64,000 bases of DNA from Pseudomonas cremoris (GTDB taxonomy: Bacteria > Pseudomonadota > Gammaproteobacteria > Pseudomonadales > Pseudomonadaceae), in NCBI RefSeq assembly GCF_014230465.1, contig NZ_JAAXCY010000017.1, positions 54,204-118,203 of the forward strand. Direction: 5' to 3'. The notes below the pieces were generated by a model. It saw only the letters and a list, made by a program, of their open reading frames with translations, was not told the DNA's origin and ran no database searches. Both the position numbers and the translations under genes were made by a program. Position 1 is the stretch's first letter. The number at the start of each line of letters is the position of its first letter. Positions 7,757-18,700 of the stretch are shown in pieces.

Positions 7757-8595
7757 GCACGGCGACCGTTCCGCCAAAACTACTGGCGGGGCGCTATCAG
7801 CTTGAGCGGGTCCTGGGCACGGGCGGGATGGGGGTGGTCTATCGTGCCCGCGACCTGTTGCATGAGGTGCTGGGTGAGCCTGACTCCAGCGTGGCGCTCA
7901 AACTGTTGGGGGAGACGTTCGCGGAGTCTCCCGATGCCCACCTGTTGCTGTACAGCGAGTTCGCGTTGACCCGTAGCCTGCGCCACGCGCATGTGGTGCG
8001 CTTGTATTCTTTCGAAGTCGACACTGCGCACCAGCTCGCGTTCTTCACGATGGAACTGATGCACGGCATGACGCTGGACCATCTGCTTAAGGAGTGTCCG
8101 AATGGTCTGCCTTGGCCGGAGCTGCAACCCTTGGCTTTGCAACTGTTGGATGCACTTGACTACAGCCACCAGCAAGGCGTGCTGCATGGCGATGTAAAAC
8201 CGGCCAACATCATGTTTGGCGAGCAGGGGTTGCGCCTGTTCGATTTTGGCCTGGGCCACTCCGAGGCGCAAAAAGCAGCTGGGTTGCCAGGATTGAGTCG
8301 CAACCGCTTGCACGCCTGGACACCCGCGTATGCCGCCCCGGAACTGATGGCGGGTGGTTGTCTGTCGACGAGTACCGATTTGTATGGCGCCGCCAGTGTG
8401 CTGTATGCGCTCGCCCAAGGTCGGCGGCTGGGTGAGGAACAACGCAATCAGCCGTTGCACAGGCCTCGGCAGTTACCCAGCGATTGTTGGCCGGCGTTAC
8501 GTTTGGCGCTCGCCACAGACCCTGAACGCCGAACCGTTTGCGTCAGTGAACTGCATGAAGCGCTGGTACGCAGGCGCCGTCGTTGGTTTTTCTAG
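7753..8595 (+). CDS. stk1: Ser/Thr protein kinase of the T6SS (Stk1-like)
   Basis: This 280-residue soluble Hanks-type kinase starts at ATG 7753, overlapping the phosphatase stop as ATGA. The glycine loop is LGTGGMGVVY, the ATP lysine lies in VALKLLG, the catalytic loop is LHGDVKPANIMF, the metal motif is FDFGLG, and YAAPEL is the APE equivalent. The residue before the catalytic Asp is Gly, not Arg, so this is a non-RD kinase and may not need activation-loop phosphorylation. It has no transmembrane or sensor domain, like Stk1 of HSI-II and unlike PpkA. Its substrates in the T6SS machine appear to be missing from this locus. Confidence 0.88.
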   Translation: MSTATVPPKLLAGRYQLERVLGTGGMGVVYRARDLLHEVLGEPDSSVALKLLGETFAESPDAHLLLYSEFALTRSLRHAHVVRLYSFEVDTAHQLAFFTMELMHGMTLDHLLKECPNGLPWPELQPLALQLLDALDYSHQQGVLHGDVKPANIMFGEQGLRLFDFGLGHSEAQKAAGLPGLSRNRLHAWTPAYAAPELMAGGCLSTSTDLYGAASVLYALAQGRRLGEEQRNQPLHRPRQLPSDCWPALRLALATDPERRTVCVSELHEALVRRRRRWFF

Positions 8596-8603
8596 TGGGT
8601 GCA

Positions 8604-8933
8604 TCAGCCTGGAAAATCATGCAGTTGGCAGTATTCGACCCAACTGAGGCCGGCCATCTGCGCCACTTCCTTGTGCACTTCGAGGCGCTGTGCTTCAAAG
8701 GCTTCGATGGAGTCGGCAGTCAGCTTGAGGGTCAACTCCCAGGCAAAGAGACCCTGGCGTTCAGCTTCTGCCTCGAATGCCTCATGCAATCGTTCGGCGC
8801 GGTACTCCGCCAGCGTTTCGCCCTTGGCCTGCGCGGCCAGCGGGTTGAGGGTGTTCAGCTGTGTGGCCACTTCTGGGTGTTGGTTCAAGAATCGATCCAG
8901 CGCGAGCTGGTGGTGTTCAGCGGGTTGGGACAA
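8604..8933 (-). CDS. DUF6388-like small protein
   Basis: This 109-residue acidic, mostly helical protein looks like the DUF6388 family common in Pseudomonas. Its conserved end LSWVEYCQLH matches that group. Function is unknown. The start is TTG at 8933, because the next upstream in-frame codon of note is a stop, and GGAG stands about ten bases before it. It follows the small membrane protein gene by 24 bases, so the two are probably co-transcribed. Its 3' end is convergent with the kinase gene with an 8-base gap. Confidence 0.7.
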   Translation of the reverse strand: MSQPAEHHQLALDRFLNQHPEVATQLNTLNPLAAQAKGETLAEYRAERLHEAFEAEAERQGLFAWELTLKLTADSIEAFEAQRLEVHKEVAQMAGLSWVEYCQLHDFPG

Positions 8934-8957
8934 GGTTTTGCTCCAGGTAAGGCGGGC

Positions 8958-9224
8958 TCAGGCCCCGGCCTTGAGCCGCTGGCGAGCGGCATGGCGGCGG
9001 GCGCGTTTATACAAGCGGCGATTGATCCAATTGCGCATCGGGTTGAGCAAAAACAATAACAGATAGGCGATCAGCACCAGGGCCAGGTCAAACGAGCTAC
9101 CGCTGGTGTCGCCGATTATCCGTTCGATCACGTCCCTGCTCATCAACAGCAGTGTTACCCCTGAAACCCATAGCAGCGCGTTCAGAAGCAACGGATGCAT
9201 GTACGTGGACAGCTTGTCTTGCAT
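8958..9224 (-). CDS. small two-helix inner-membrane protein
   Basis: This 88-residue protein is not recognised. It has two hydrophobic segments, about residues 10-28 (LLLNALLWVSGVTLLLM) and 45-61 (FDLALVLIAYLLLFLL). A strongly basic tail from residue 65 on (RNWINRRLYKRARRHAARQR) should stay in the cytoplasm. ATG 9224 has AGGAGA ten bases upstream. The longer in-frame extension to 9362 lacks such a site. It heads a two-gene unit with the DUF6388-like gene. Confidence 0.6.
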   Translation of the reverse strand: MQDKLSTYMHPLLLNALLWVSGVTLLLMSRDVIERIIGDTSGSSFDLALVLIAYLLLFLLNPMRNWINRRLYKRARRHAARQRLKAGA

Positions 9225-9540
9225 AGTGAACCTATCTCCTTGGTATCCGCTGACGTCGCAGGCACCTTTCCTTGAGCGGGCAAATCTGAGACTGAGCGCA
9301 CCCGGATTTGGCGCAGAAAAAACGCAGATACTACCCATTGAAGCAGGTTCGGCGATTGGCACAGGTCAGAGAATTCAATTATTCGGATAAATCAGCGGAT
9401 TGCCTGTCATCCGTTGCAGAAAAAACACTCACGCAGATGGCAAAAAGCTTTCGCTCCGAGTAGCAGGGCGTGTAGCGTTAGCCCGGTAGTTGCGGCCCTG
9501 CCTTCAGGGGCCACGGGGCGTGTGGACAGAGGGACGGGTC
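9225..9540. other. gap with no gene seen
   Basis: These 316 bases lie between the small membrane protein gene and the truncated EIIC-like gene. I see no coding feature, no clear terminator and no strong operator. It should hold the promoter of each neighbour. Confidence 0.4.
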
Positions 9541-9732
9541 ATGGCGCAAACGCTGTTCAAACTTTTCTTCACCCAACGTCTGGCCGCACTGGCCAGTACC
9601 GAGTCGTTGCGTGCGATCCGCGAAGGGCTGTTGTGGATCCTGCCGTGCCTGTTGGTGTCGGCGGGCTTTTTGATCCTCTCCGGAAGCTTGGGTCAAGGCC
9701 GAGGCCGAGCGAGTAGCGCTGGAGCCGTTTGA
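9541..9732 (+). pseudogene. 5' fragment of an EIIC-like membrane protein gene (possibly an EIIC-EAL phosphodiesterase), cut off by the NRPS
   Basis: An ORF opens at ATG 9541 after GAGGGACGGG. About 46 codons look native: a basic amphipathic start followed by LRAIREGLLWILPCLLVSAG, the first membrane helix of PTS EIIC-like proteins. In Pseudomonas such N-termini are often joined to an EAL c-di-GMP phosphodiesterase domain, but that part is not here. Around 9676-9688 the sequence changes to NRPS condensation-domain DNA in another reading frame, and the ORF dies at 9732. The family call rests on one short stretch and is tentative. The truncation is clear. Confidence 0.6.
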
Positions 9733-12700
9733 CCTGAGCCAGGGGCCATTGCTGCGCGTGCAACTGATCAAGCAGGCCGAGCAGGAAAACGTACTGCTAC
9801 TGACCCTGCATCACATCGTTTCCGATGGCTGGTCCATGGGTGTGCTGATCGAAGAGTTCACCCAGCTGTACAGCGCCCTGGATGCCGGCCGGGTGGCCAA
9901 TCTAAAGCCATTGCCGATCCAGTATTCCGATTACGCCCTGTGGCAGCGCCGCTGGCTGGAAGCGGGGGAGCAACAGCGCCAACTCGATTACTGGCGTGAA
10001 ACCCTGGGGGATGAGCACCCGGTTCTGAACTTGCCGACTGACCATCCGCGCCCGGCACGACCAAGCCAGCGCGGCGCGCGTCATGAATGGGTGATCCCAG
10101 AGAGCTTGGCCGAAGGCCTTCGCCAGTGCGCGCGCCAGCAAGAAGTCACGTTGTTCATGTTGCTGCTGGGCGCTTTCGGCACTCTGTTGCATCGCTACAC
10201 CGGCCAGGCCGATATTCGTATCGGTGTGCCGATTGCCAACCGCAACCGCGTTGAAATCGAAGGTTTGATCGGCTTTTTCGTCAACACCCAAGTGCTGCGC
10301 ATCCCGTTCGATGCCCTGACGCCCGCCGACCAGCTGATGCAGCATGTGAAGGCGGCCGCGCTGGGTGCCCAGGCCCACCAGGATTTGCCGTTCGAGCGCT
10401 TGATCGAAGGTTTGAACCTGGCCCGGGACGCCAGCCATCATCCGTTGTTCCAAGTGATGTACAACCACCAACCGCAAGTTGCCGACCTGGAAACCCTGAC
10501 GGTCAGCGCCGACTTGCAGTTAAGCCCGATTCAATGGGCCAGCCGCACGACGCGGTTTGACCTGACCCTCGATACGTTCGAGCGCGGTGGTCAATTGTGC
10601 GCAGCCTTCACCTATGCCAGCGACTTGTTCGACGCGCACACCATCGAGGGCCTGGCCGCTCACTGGCAAACGCTGTTGGCGGGCCTGGTTCGTGATCCTC
10701 ATGCGCGTATCGGCGATCTGCCGCTGCGGGCCGCCGATACTGCACCGGAGCTGTTGAGCCCACGCGACCCGGCGCTGTGCATTCATCACCTGATCGAACG
10801 CCAGGCGGCCACTGTGCCTGATGCGGTCGCATTGGCATTTGCCGGGCAATCCTTGAGCTATCGGCAGTTGAACGAGCAGGCCAACCGCCTGGCGCACCGC
10901 TTGATCGCTGCCGGCGTAGGGCCGGACGTGCCCGTGGGGATTGCCGTCGAGCGCTCGCTGCAGATGGTGGTCGGCATGTTGGCCATTCTCAAGGCGGGCG
11001 GGGCGTATGTACCGCTGGACCCGGAGTTTCCCGCACAGCGCCTGGTGCATATGGCTGAGGACAGCGGCATTCGGTTGCTGGTGACCCAGCGTGCCGTGTG
11101 TGATCGCCTGCCCGCGCTGGACGGCGTGCAGTCGCTGCTGATCGACGCCGCTGAGGAGTTCCCAGCCAGCAACCCTGACGTAGCGCTCGATCCCGATCAC
11201 CTGGCGTATGTCATCTACACCTCCGGTTCTACCGGCAAAGCCAAGGGTGTGGGGCTGAGCCATCGATCCTTGGTCAACTACGTCCAAGGCATCCTGCACA
11301 CGTTACCGCTGGCCGAGGCGCGCAGCATGGCTGTGGTCTCGACGCTGTCCGCCGACCTGGGGCACACCACCTTGTTTGGTGCGTTGTGTTCCGGTTGTAC
11401 CTTGCACGTACTGGGTCTGGACCTGACCCTGGATGCCGAGCGATTCGCAGCCTACATGGCCGATCAGCAGATTGACGTGCTGAAGATCGTGCCCTCGCAT
11501 CTGGAGGCATTGCTCAGTGACAACCCGCGCGCCAGTGGGTTGCCACGCCAGTGCCTGATCATGGGCGGCGAGGCGGCATCACCGGCGTTACTGGCGCGGA
11601 TCCGAGCGCTTGGCGAAGGCTGCCGGGTGATCAACCACTACGGCCCCACCGAAACCACGGTCGGCGTACTCACCACAGCAAACGAGGTGCCCGCACAGGC
11701 CATGGCCTCCCTCGGGCGTCCGCTGCCCAACACCTCGGCGTGGGTGCTCGAAGACGGGTTGCAACCGGCTATGGTTGGTGCGTCCGCCGAGCTGTACCTG
11801 GGCGGCGCAGGCCTTGCTCGCGGCTACCTGGGGCGTGCGGCAATGACCGCTGAGCGTTTTGTGCCGCACCCGTTCGGTGGGGCGGGTGAACGTCTGTATC
11901 GCACGGGAGACCTGGCGCGCCACGCGGTCGACGGCACCTTCATCTTCAAAGGGCGAGTCGACCACCAGATCAAGGTGCGCGGCTATCGCATCGAGTTGGG
12001 CGAAATCAACGCCTGTCTGCGTCAACACATGGGTGTGCGTGAGGCGGTCACGCTGGTAGGTGGCCCGACGAACAATCCACACATCACCGCCTACGTAGTG
12101 CTCAAGCCCGGCGTGAGCACGGATGAAGTGCGCCTGGCGCTGGGCGCCGAGTTGCCGGACTACATGGTGCCTGCCGTGTTTGTTTGCCTGGAGGCATTGC
12201 CGCTGACGCTTAATGGCAAGCTCGACTTGCAAGCCCTGGCCGCGTTGCAGCACGACCTGCCGCAAACGGTGTACCAGGCGCCGGTCACCGACCTGCAAAA
12301 ACGCTTGGCTGAGGTGTGGGCGCACGTGTTGAAGGTGGACCAGGTCGGCCTGCACGATAACTTTTTCACGCTGGGCGGCCATTCCTTGCTGGCCACCCAG
12401 ATCATCTCCCGCGCACGCCGTGTGTTGGGGACGGATGTGGCCCTGCGTACGGTGTTCGAAACCGCCAGTTTCGGTGAGTTCTGCGCGGCGGTGGCGTTGG
12501 GGGATCCGTCCAGCACGCGCCCGGCCCTGGCCCGTCTGAGCGGTCAACAACCGCGCCTGGCATCGTTTGCGCAACAACGCCAGTGGCTGTTCTGGACGCT
12601 GGAGCCCGAAAGCGTCGCCTACCACACACCGATCATCGTCAAGCTGAGCGGCACGCTGGATCGCCAGGCGCTGGAGCAGACCTTTGCTGCCCTGGCGGCT

Positions 12701-15700
12701 CGCCACGAAGCGTTTCGTACCCGCTTCGTCCTCGATGGCGATGTCTTGTGCCAACAGGTCGATGCCGAGTCCCGCGTCACCGTGCAATGGCAAGCCCTGT
12801 CGGGGGCGGTCGAACCGGCAGTGCTCGCCGAAACCCACGCGTTGTTCGACCTGGCTGAAGGCCCGTTGATGCGGGTCAAGGTGTTCCAGATCGAGCCACA
12901 ACAGCACCTGCTGGTGGTGACCTTGCACCACATCATCTCCGACGGTGCGTCCATGGGCGTGCTGGGGCGTGAGTTTGCCGCGTTATATGCCGCATTCCAG
13001 GCGGGCGAGACGCTAGCGTTACCGGCCCTGACGGTGCAATACGCCGACTATGCGCAGTGGCAGCGTGATTGGTTGGCCGCAGGCGAAATGCAACGCCAAC
13101 TGGACTACTGGCGAGCGCAGTTGGGCACTGAACACCCGCTGCTGGAACTGGCAACCGACCACCCACGCCGTGAGGGGCAGGGCTATCGCGAGGGACGCGT
13201 GGACTTCACCCTCGATACGGCACTCGCGTCTGGCATTCGCGGCCTGGCCCAGCGCAGCCAGTTGACGCTGTTCCAGTTGTTCGTTGCTTCGTTTGGCCTG
13301 TTGTTGCAACGCTATGCGGGCACCGACGACTTGCGCATCGGCGTGCCAGTCAGCAATCGCAATGCCCAGGAACTGGAAGGTGTGGTGGGCTTTTTCGTCA
13401 ACACCCTGGTGCTGCGCCTGCAACTGGCCCCGCAGCAGTCGGTGCTGGACGTGCTGCAACAGAGCAAGGCCATTGCGCTGGGCGCCCAGGCCCATCAGGA
13501 CTTGCCGTTCGACAAACTGGTGGAGGCGCTCAACCCGCAGCGCAGCGCGCAGCACAACCCGTTGTTCCAGGTGATGTACAACCACCTCAACACCGTGGGA
13601 GCTGCTGGCAGCGACAGCTTGCCTGGCCTGCAAGCCAAAGAAGTGGTGCTGGAAGGCGGCATGGCGCAGTTCGACCTGACCCTGGAAACCCTGGAGACCG
13701 ACCAAGGCCTGCGGGCGTCGTTCATCTACGCGGCCGACCTGTTCGACGCCGCCACCTTGCACACCCTTGCCGGGCACTGGCGTCAGTTGCTGGCTGCGAT
13801 GGTCGCCGACCCGCACCAGGCAATCGGCCAGATGACGCTGCAAACGGCCGCCGAACAGCGTGCCCTGATCAGCCATGGCCAGCGGCCTGCGGGCGATGAC
13901 GTCAGCGTGATCAGCATGTTCGAACGCCAAGTGCGCCAGACGCCTGATGCAATCGCCGTGATTGCCGCCGAGCAGCACCTTAGCTATCGCCAGCTGGATG
14001 CGCGCGCCAACCGTGTGGCGCAACGTCTGCTCGACATGGGCGTCGCCCCCGAAACCCTGGTCGGCCTGGCATTGCCGCGCAGCGCTGAACTGGTGGTGGG
14101 CTTGCTGGCGATTTTCAAGGCCGGCGCGGCCTTTGTGCCGCTGGACCTGAAATACCCCGCCGAACGCCTGGCCTACATGATGAGCGACAGTCGCATCAGT
14201 GTCCTGCTGACCCAGGCCGATGCCGTGGAGCACCTGCCGGCGATCGCAGGTGTGCAGCGCTTGCTGCTGGACGGTGCAGAAGAACAGGCCAGCGCACCTC
14301 GGGTGCACGGCGTGCGTGGCGAGAGCTTGGCCTACGTGATCTACACCTCGGGTTCGACGGGCCAGCCAAAGGGTGTGGCGATCGAGCACGCCGCGCTGGC
14401 CATGCATTGCCGCGCGGCGGGCGAGCGATATGGGGTGACGCCTGAGGACTGCCATTTGCAGTTCGCGTCCATCAGCTTTGACGCGGCCGCCGAGCAGATC
14501 TTCATGCCACTGATCCACGGTGCTCGCCTGGTCATGGGGGAGGTGGGGCAGTGGTCGTTCGAGCAGTTGCTGGGCCAGATTCGTGATCATTCCATTAGCA
14601 TCCTCGACCTGCCGCCGACCTATTTGAACGCGATGGCGCAACACGCCGACCCTGCGGAAAAAGGCGTCGATGTGCGCGTGTGCATCCTGGGGGGCGAAGC
14701 CTGGGGCGCGGGCCAATTGGCGGCATTGAGCGTGATTCGCCCTGCACAACTGTTTAACGCGTATGGCCCTACCGAAGCGGTGATCAGCCCGTTGATCTGG
14801 GCGTGCGAAGCGCAACGCCTTGCACAAGGCACCTATGCTGCTATCGGCGAACCGGTAGGCGCACGCTCGGCCTGTGTGCTGGATGCCAGCGGCAATCTAT
14901 TGCCCAATGCCGGTGTCGGTGAGTTGCATATCGGTGGCGAAGGCCTTGCGCGTGGCTACCTGGGGCGACCGGGGCTGACTGCGCAACAGTTTGTGCCGGA
15001 CCCTTTCAGCACGACCGGCGCTCGCCTGTATCGCACCGGCGATCGGGTTCGCCGCGACGCCGCAGGGCTGTTTGAGTACGTGGGGCGTGTCGACCATCAA
15101 GTCAAAATTCGCGGCTTGCGTATTGAGTTGGGTGAGATCGAGGCTCGCCTGCAGGCGCAAGCTGCCGTGCGCGAAGTTGTCGTGCGGACCTCGGCTGCGC
15201 AGCAACTGGTGGCTTACCTGGTGCTGGACAATGAGTCTGCATTGGACGCGATCAAGGCTGGGCTCGCCGACAGCCTGCCGGACTACATGCAACCTGCACA
15301 CTGGGTGCTGTTGGACGCCTTGCCGTTGATGCCCAGCGGCAAGCTCGACCGCCAAGCGCTGCCGGAGCCGCAGTTGCAGCCGGCCGAAGCGCAGTATGTG
15401 GCGCCGCACACTGCCGTGGAGCAACAGCTCGCCGACATCTGGGCGCAGGTGCTCAAGCTTGAGCGGGTAGGGGCGCAAGACAACTTCTTCGAATTGGGTG
15501 GCGACTCGATCATCTCGATCCAAGTCGTGAGTCGGGCGCGGCAGGCGGGTATCCATTTCAAACCCAAGGACCTGTTCCTGCACCAGACCGTCCAGGGTGT
15601 TGCGCGCGTTGCCGTGCTAGGCGAAGGCGTGCAGCACATCGACCAAGGCGCGGTGCAGGGCGAGCAGCCGTTGCTGCCCGTACAGCAGGTATTTTTCGAG

Positions 15701-18700
15701 GAGGTCCGCAGCCAGCGTCACCACTGGAACCAATCGGTGATGCTGCGGTGCCGACAACCCCTTGAACCACAGCACCTGGAACACGCCCTGCAAGCGCTGA
15801 TCGGCCATCACGACGCCTTGCGCCTGGGGTTTGTCGAGGGTGAAGGCTGGCGCGCACATTACCCGCAGCAGGCTGCCCAGGCGCACATTCTGTGGCATGC
15901 CGAAGGCTGCACGCAGGAAGGTTGGCAAGCGCTGTGCGACAAGGCCCAGCGCAGCCTCGACCTCGCCCACGGCCCGCTGGTACGCGCCGTGTTGGCGACC
16001 TTGGTGGACGGGCAGCAGAAGCTGTTCCTGGCGATTCATCACCTAGTGGTGGATGGCGTGTCGTGGCGCATTCTGTTCGAAGACCTGCAAACCGTTTACC
16101 GCCAACTGGCCGCCGGCCAACCGGTAAATTTGCCGCTCAAGACCACTGCGCTGCAAACCTTTGGCCAGCACTTGGCGCGCTACGCCAGCAGCCCGGTATT
16201 GCAGGCTGAGCGTGCTTTCTGGCAGGCACAACTGGACACCCAACCCCAGGAACTGCCCGGCGCGAACCTGGCCGGTGGGAAACTCAATCGCCAGGCAGTG
16301 ACGGTGCACAGCCGCCTGGACAAAACCCTGACCCGACGCCTGTTGCAGGACGCACCGGCGGCTTATCGCACCCAGGTCAACGACCTGCTGCTGACGGCGC
16401 TGGCGCAGGTTATGTGCACCTGGACCGGCCACGCCAGCATGGTGGTGCAGTTGGAAGGGCATGGTCGCCAAGAGCTGTTCGACGGCATCGACCTGACTCG
16501 CACCGTCGGGTGGTTCACCAACCTGTTTCCAGTGCGCCTGACCCCGGCACCGGCGCTGGGTGATGCACTCAAGTCGATCAAGGAGCAACTGCGCGCCGTG
16601 CCCAACAAAGGCATCGGCTATGGCGTGCTGCGCTACCTGGGCGACGCCGACAGCCGCGCTGCGCTGCAAAGTGTGCCGGCGGCAGTCACCTTCAATTACC
16701 TGGGCCAGTTCGATGGCAGCTTTGACGAAGAGCAAGCGCTGTTCGTGCCCGCTGGCGAAAGCGCAGGCGGCGACCAGAACGATGAGGCGGCCCTGGGCAG
16801 TCTGCTGACCCTCAACGGCCAGGTCTACGACGGTGAGTTGAGCCTTGGCTGGACCTTCAGCGCCGAAGTCTTCGACCCGGCCGTCATTGCGCAACTGGCA
16901 GAGCAATACAGCCGCCAACTTGAAGCACTGGTCGAGCATTGCTGTGACGCCACTGTGGCCGGCTTGACGCCTTCGGATGTGCCGTTGGCCGGCTTGACCC
17001 AGCCGCAACTGGACGCCATCGGCTTGCCGCTGGCGGACCTGGATGACCTCTACCCGCTGTCGCCGATGCAGCAGGGCATGTTGTTCCACTCGCTGTATCA
17101 GAAAGACGGCGGCGACTACATCAACCAGATGCGCGTCGATGTGCACGGCCTGGATGTGGCGCGCTTCAAGGCGGCCTGGCAGGCGACCGTGCAGGCCCAC
17201 GACATCCTGCGTTCCGGGTTTATCTGGCAGAACGAGCTGGCGCGCCCGCTGCAATGGGTGCACCGGCAACCGGCGCTGCCGTTTGCCGAACACGACTGGC
17301 GTGGGCATGCCGAGCTGAACACAGCGCTGGACGCGCTGGCCCTCAGTGAGCGCCAGCGCGGTTTCGAATTGGCCCAGGCGCCACTGCTGCGCTTGGTGCT
17401 GGTGCAAACCGGTGATGACAGCTGGCACTTTATCTACTCCAACCACCACATCCTGATGGACGGCTGGAGTTATTCGCGCTTGCTGGGTGAAGTGCTGCAA
17501 CGCTACCACGGCCAGGTTGTGGCAACGCCTGCAGGGCGTTACCACGACTACATCGCTTGGCTGCTGGCGCAGGACGCGGGGGCCAGCGAGCAGTTCTGGC
17601 AACAACAGTTGCAGACCCTGGATGCGCCGAGCCGCCTGGCACCGGCGCTGGCCACCTTCGGCAGCCTCGACAGCAGTGCACGCCGCGCGGCGCATATGCG
17701 TGAACTGGATGCGCTGGCCAGTGAGCAGTTGGCGACCTTTGCCCGTGGGCAAAAGGTCACGGTCAATACGTTGGTGCAGGCTGCCTGGCTGTTGCTGTTG
17801 CAGCGCTACACCGGTCAATCTGCCGTGGCATTCGGTGCCACCCAGGCCGGGCGTCCGGCGCAGGTGCGAGGTGCCGAGGAGCAGATCGGCCTGTTTATCA
17901 ACACGCTGCCGATCATTGCCGCTCCAACGTTGCAGATGACCGTCGGCGAGTGGCTGCAGCAGGTACAGCACATCAACCTGGCCGTGCGTGAGCACGAACA
18001 CACGCCGCTGTTTGAAATCCAGCGCCTGGCGGGCCTGGGTGGCGAAGCCTTGTTCGACACCTTGCTGGTGTTTGAAAACTACCCCGTGGCCGAAGCCCTG
18101 CAACAAAGCGCTGCCACCGGGCTGACGTTTGGCCAGGTGATCAGCCATGAGCAAACCCACTATCCACTGGCGTTGGCGGTGGAGGCAGGGCACACGCTGA
18201 TTCTCAACTTCGACTACGCCACTGCCCAGTTCAGCCCCCAGGCCATCGAGCGCTTGGCAGGGCATTTGCTCAACGTACTGGCGCAACTGGTGCAGAGCGC
18301 GCAGACCCGCTTGGCGACGATTTCGCTGCTGAGCCCGGCGCAGGAAGCGGCGTCAATCGCGGCCAGTTCGGCACCTGCCACACAGCCGGCGCTATGGGTA
18401 CACCAACGCATTGCCCAGATCGCCCAGCAGGCACCGACGCACACGGCAGTGATCCAGGGCGAACACCGCCTGGATTTTGCCAGCCTTGACCGCCGGGCCA
18501 ACAGATTGGCGCATGCGCTGATCGCCAGAGGCGTCGGCCCAGAGGTGCGCGTGGCGGTGGCCCTGCCGCGCAGCGAACACCTGTTGGTGGCCTTGCTCGC
18601 GGTGCTCAAGGCAGGTGGCGCCTATGTACCGCTGGACATTACCCACCCAGCCGAACGCCTGGCCTACCTGATGAACGATTGCGCGGCGGCGTTGCTGCTG

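Noticed and set aside
13019..18286. very long antisense open frames (602 and 747 codons) within the synthetase genes
   Set aside because: They are antisense to NRPS domains with clear motifs, and their translations are low-complexity His/Gln/Arg-rich strings typical of the shadow frame.
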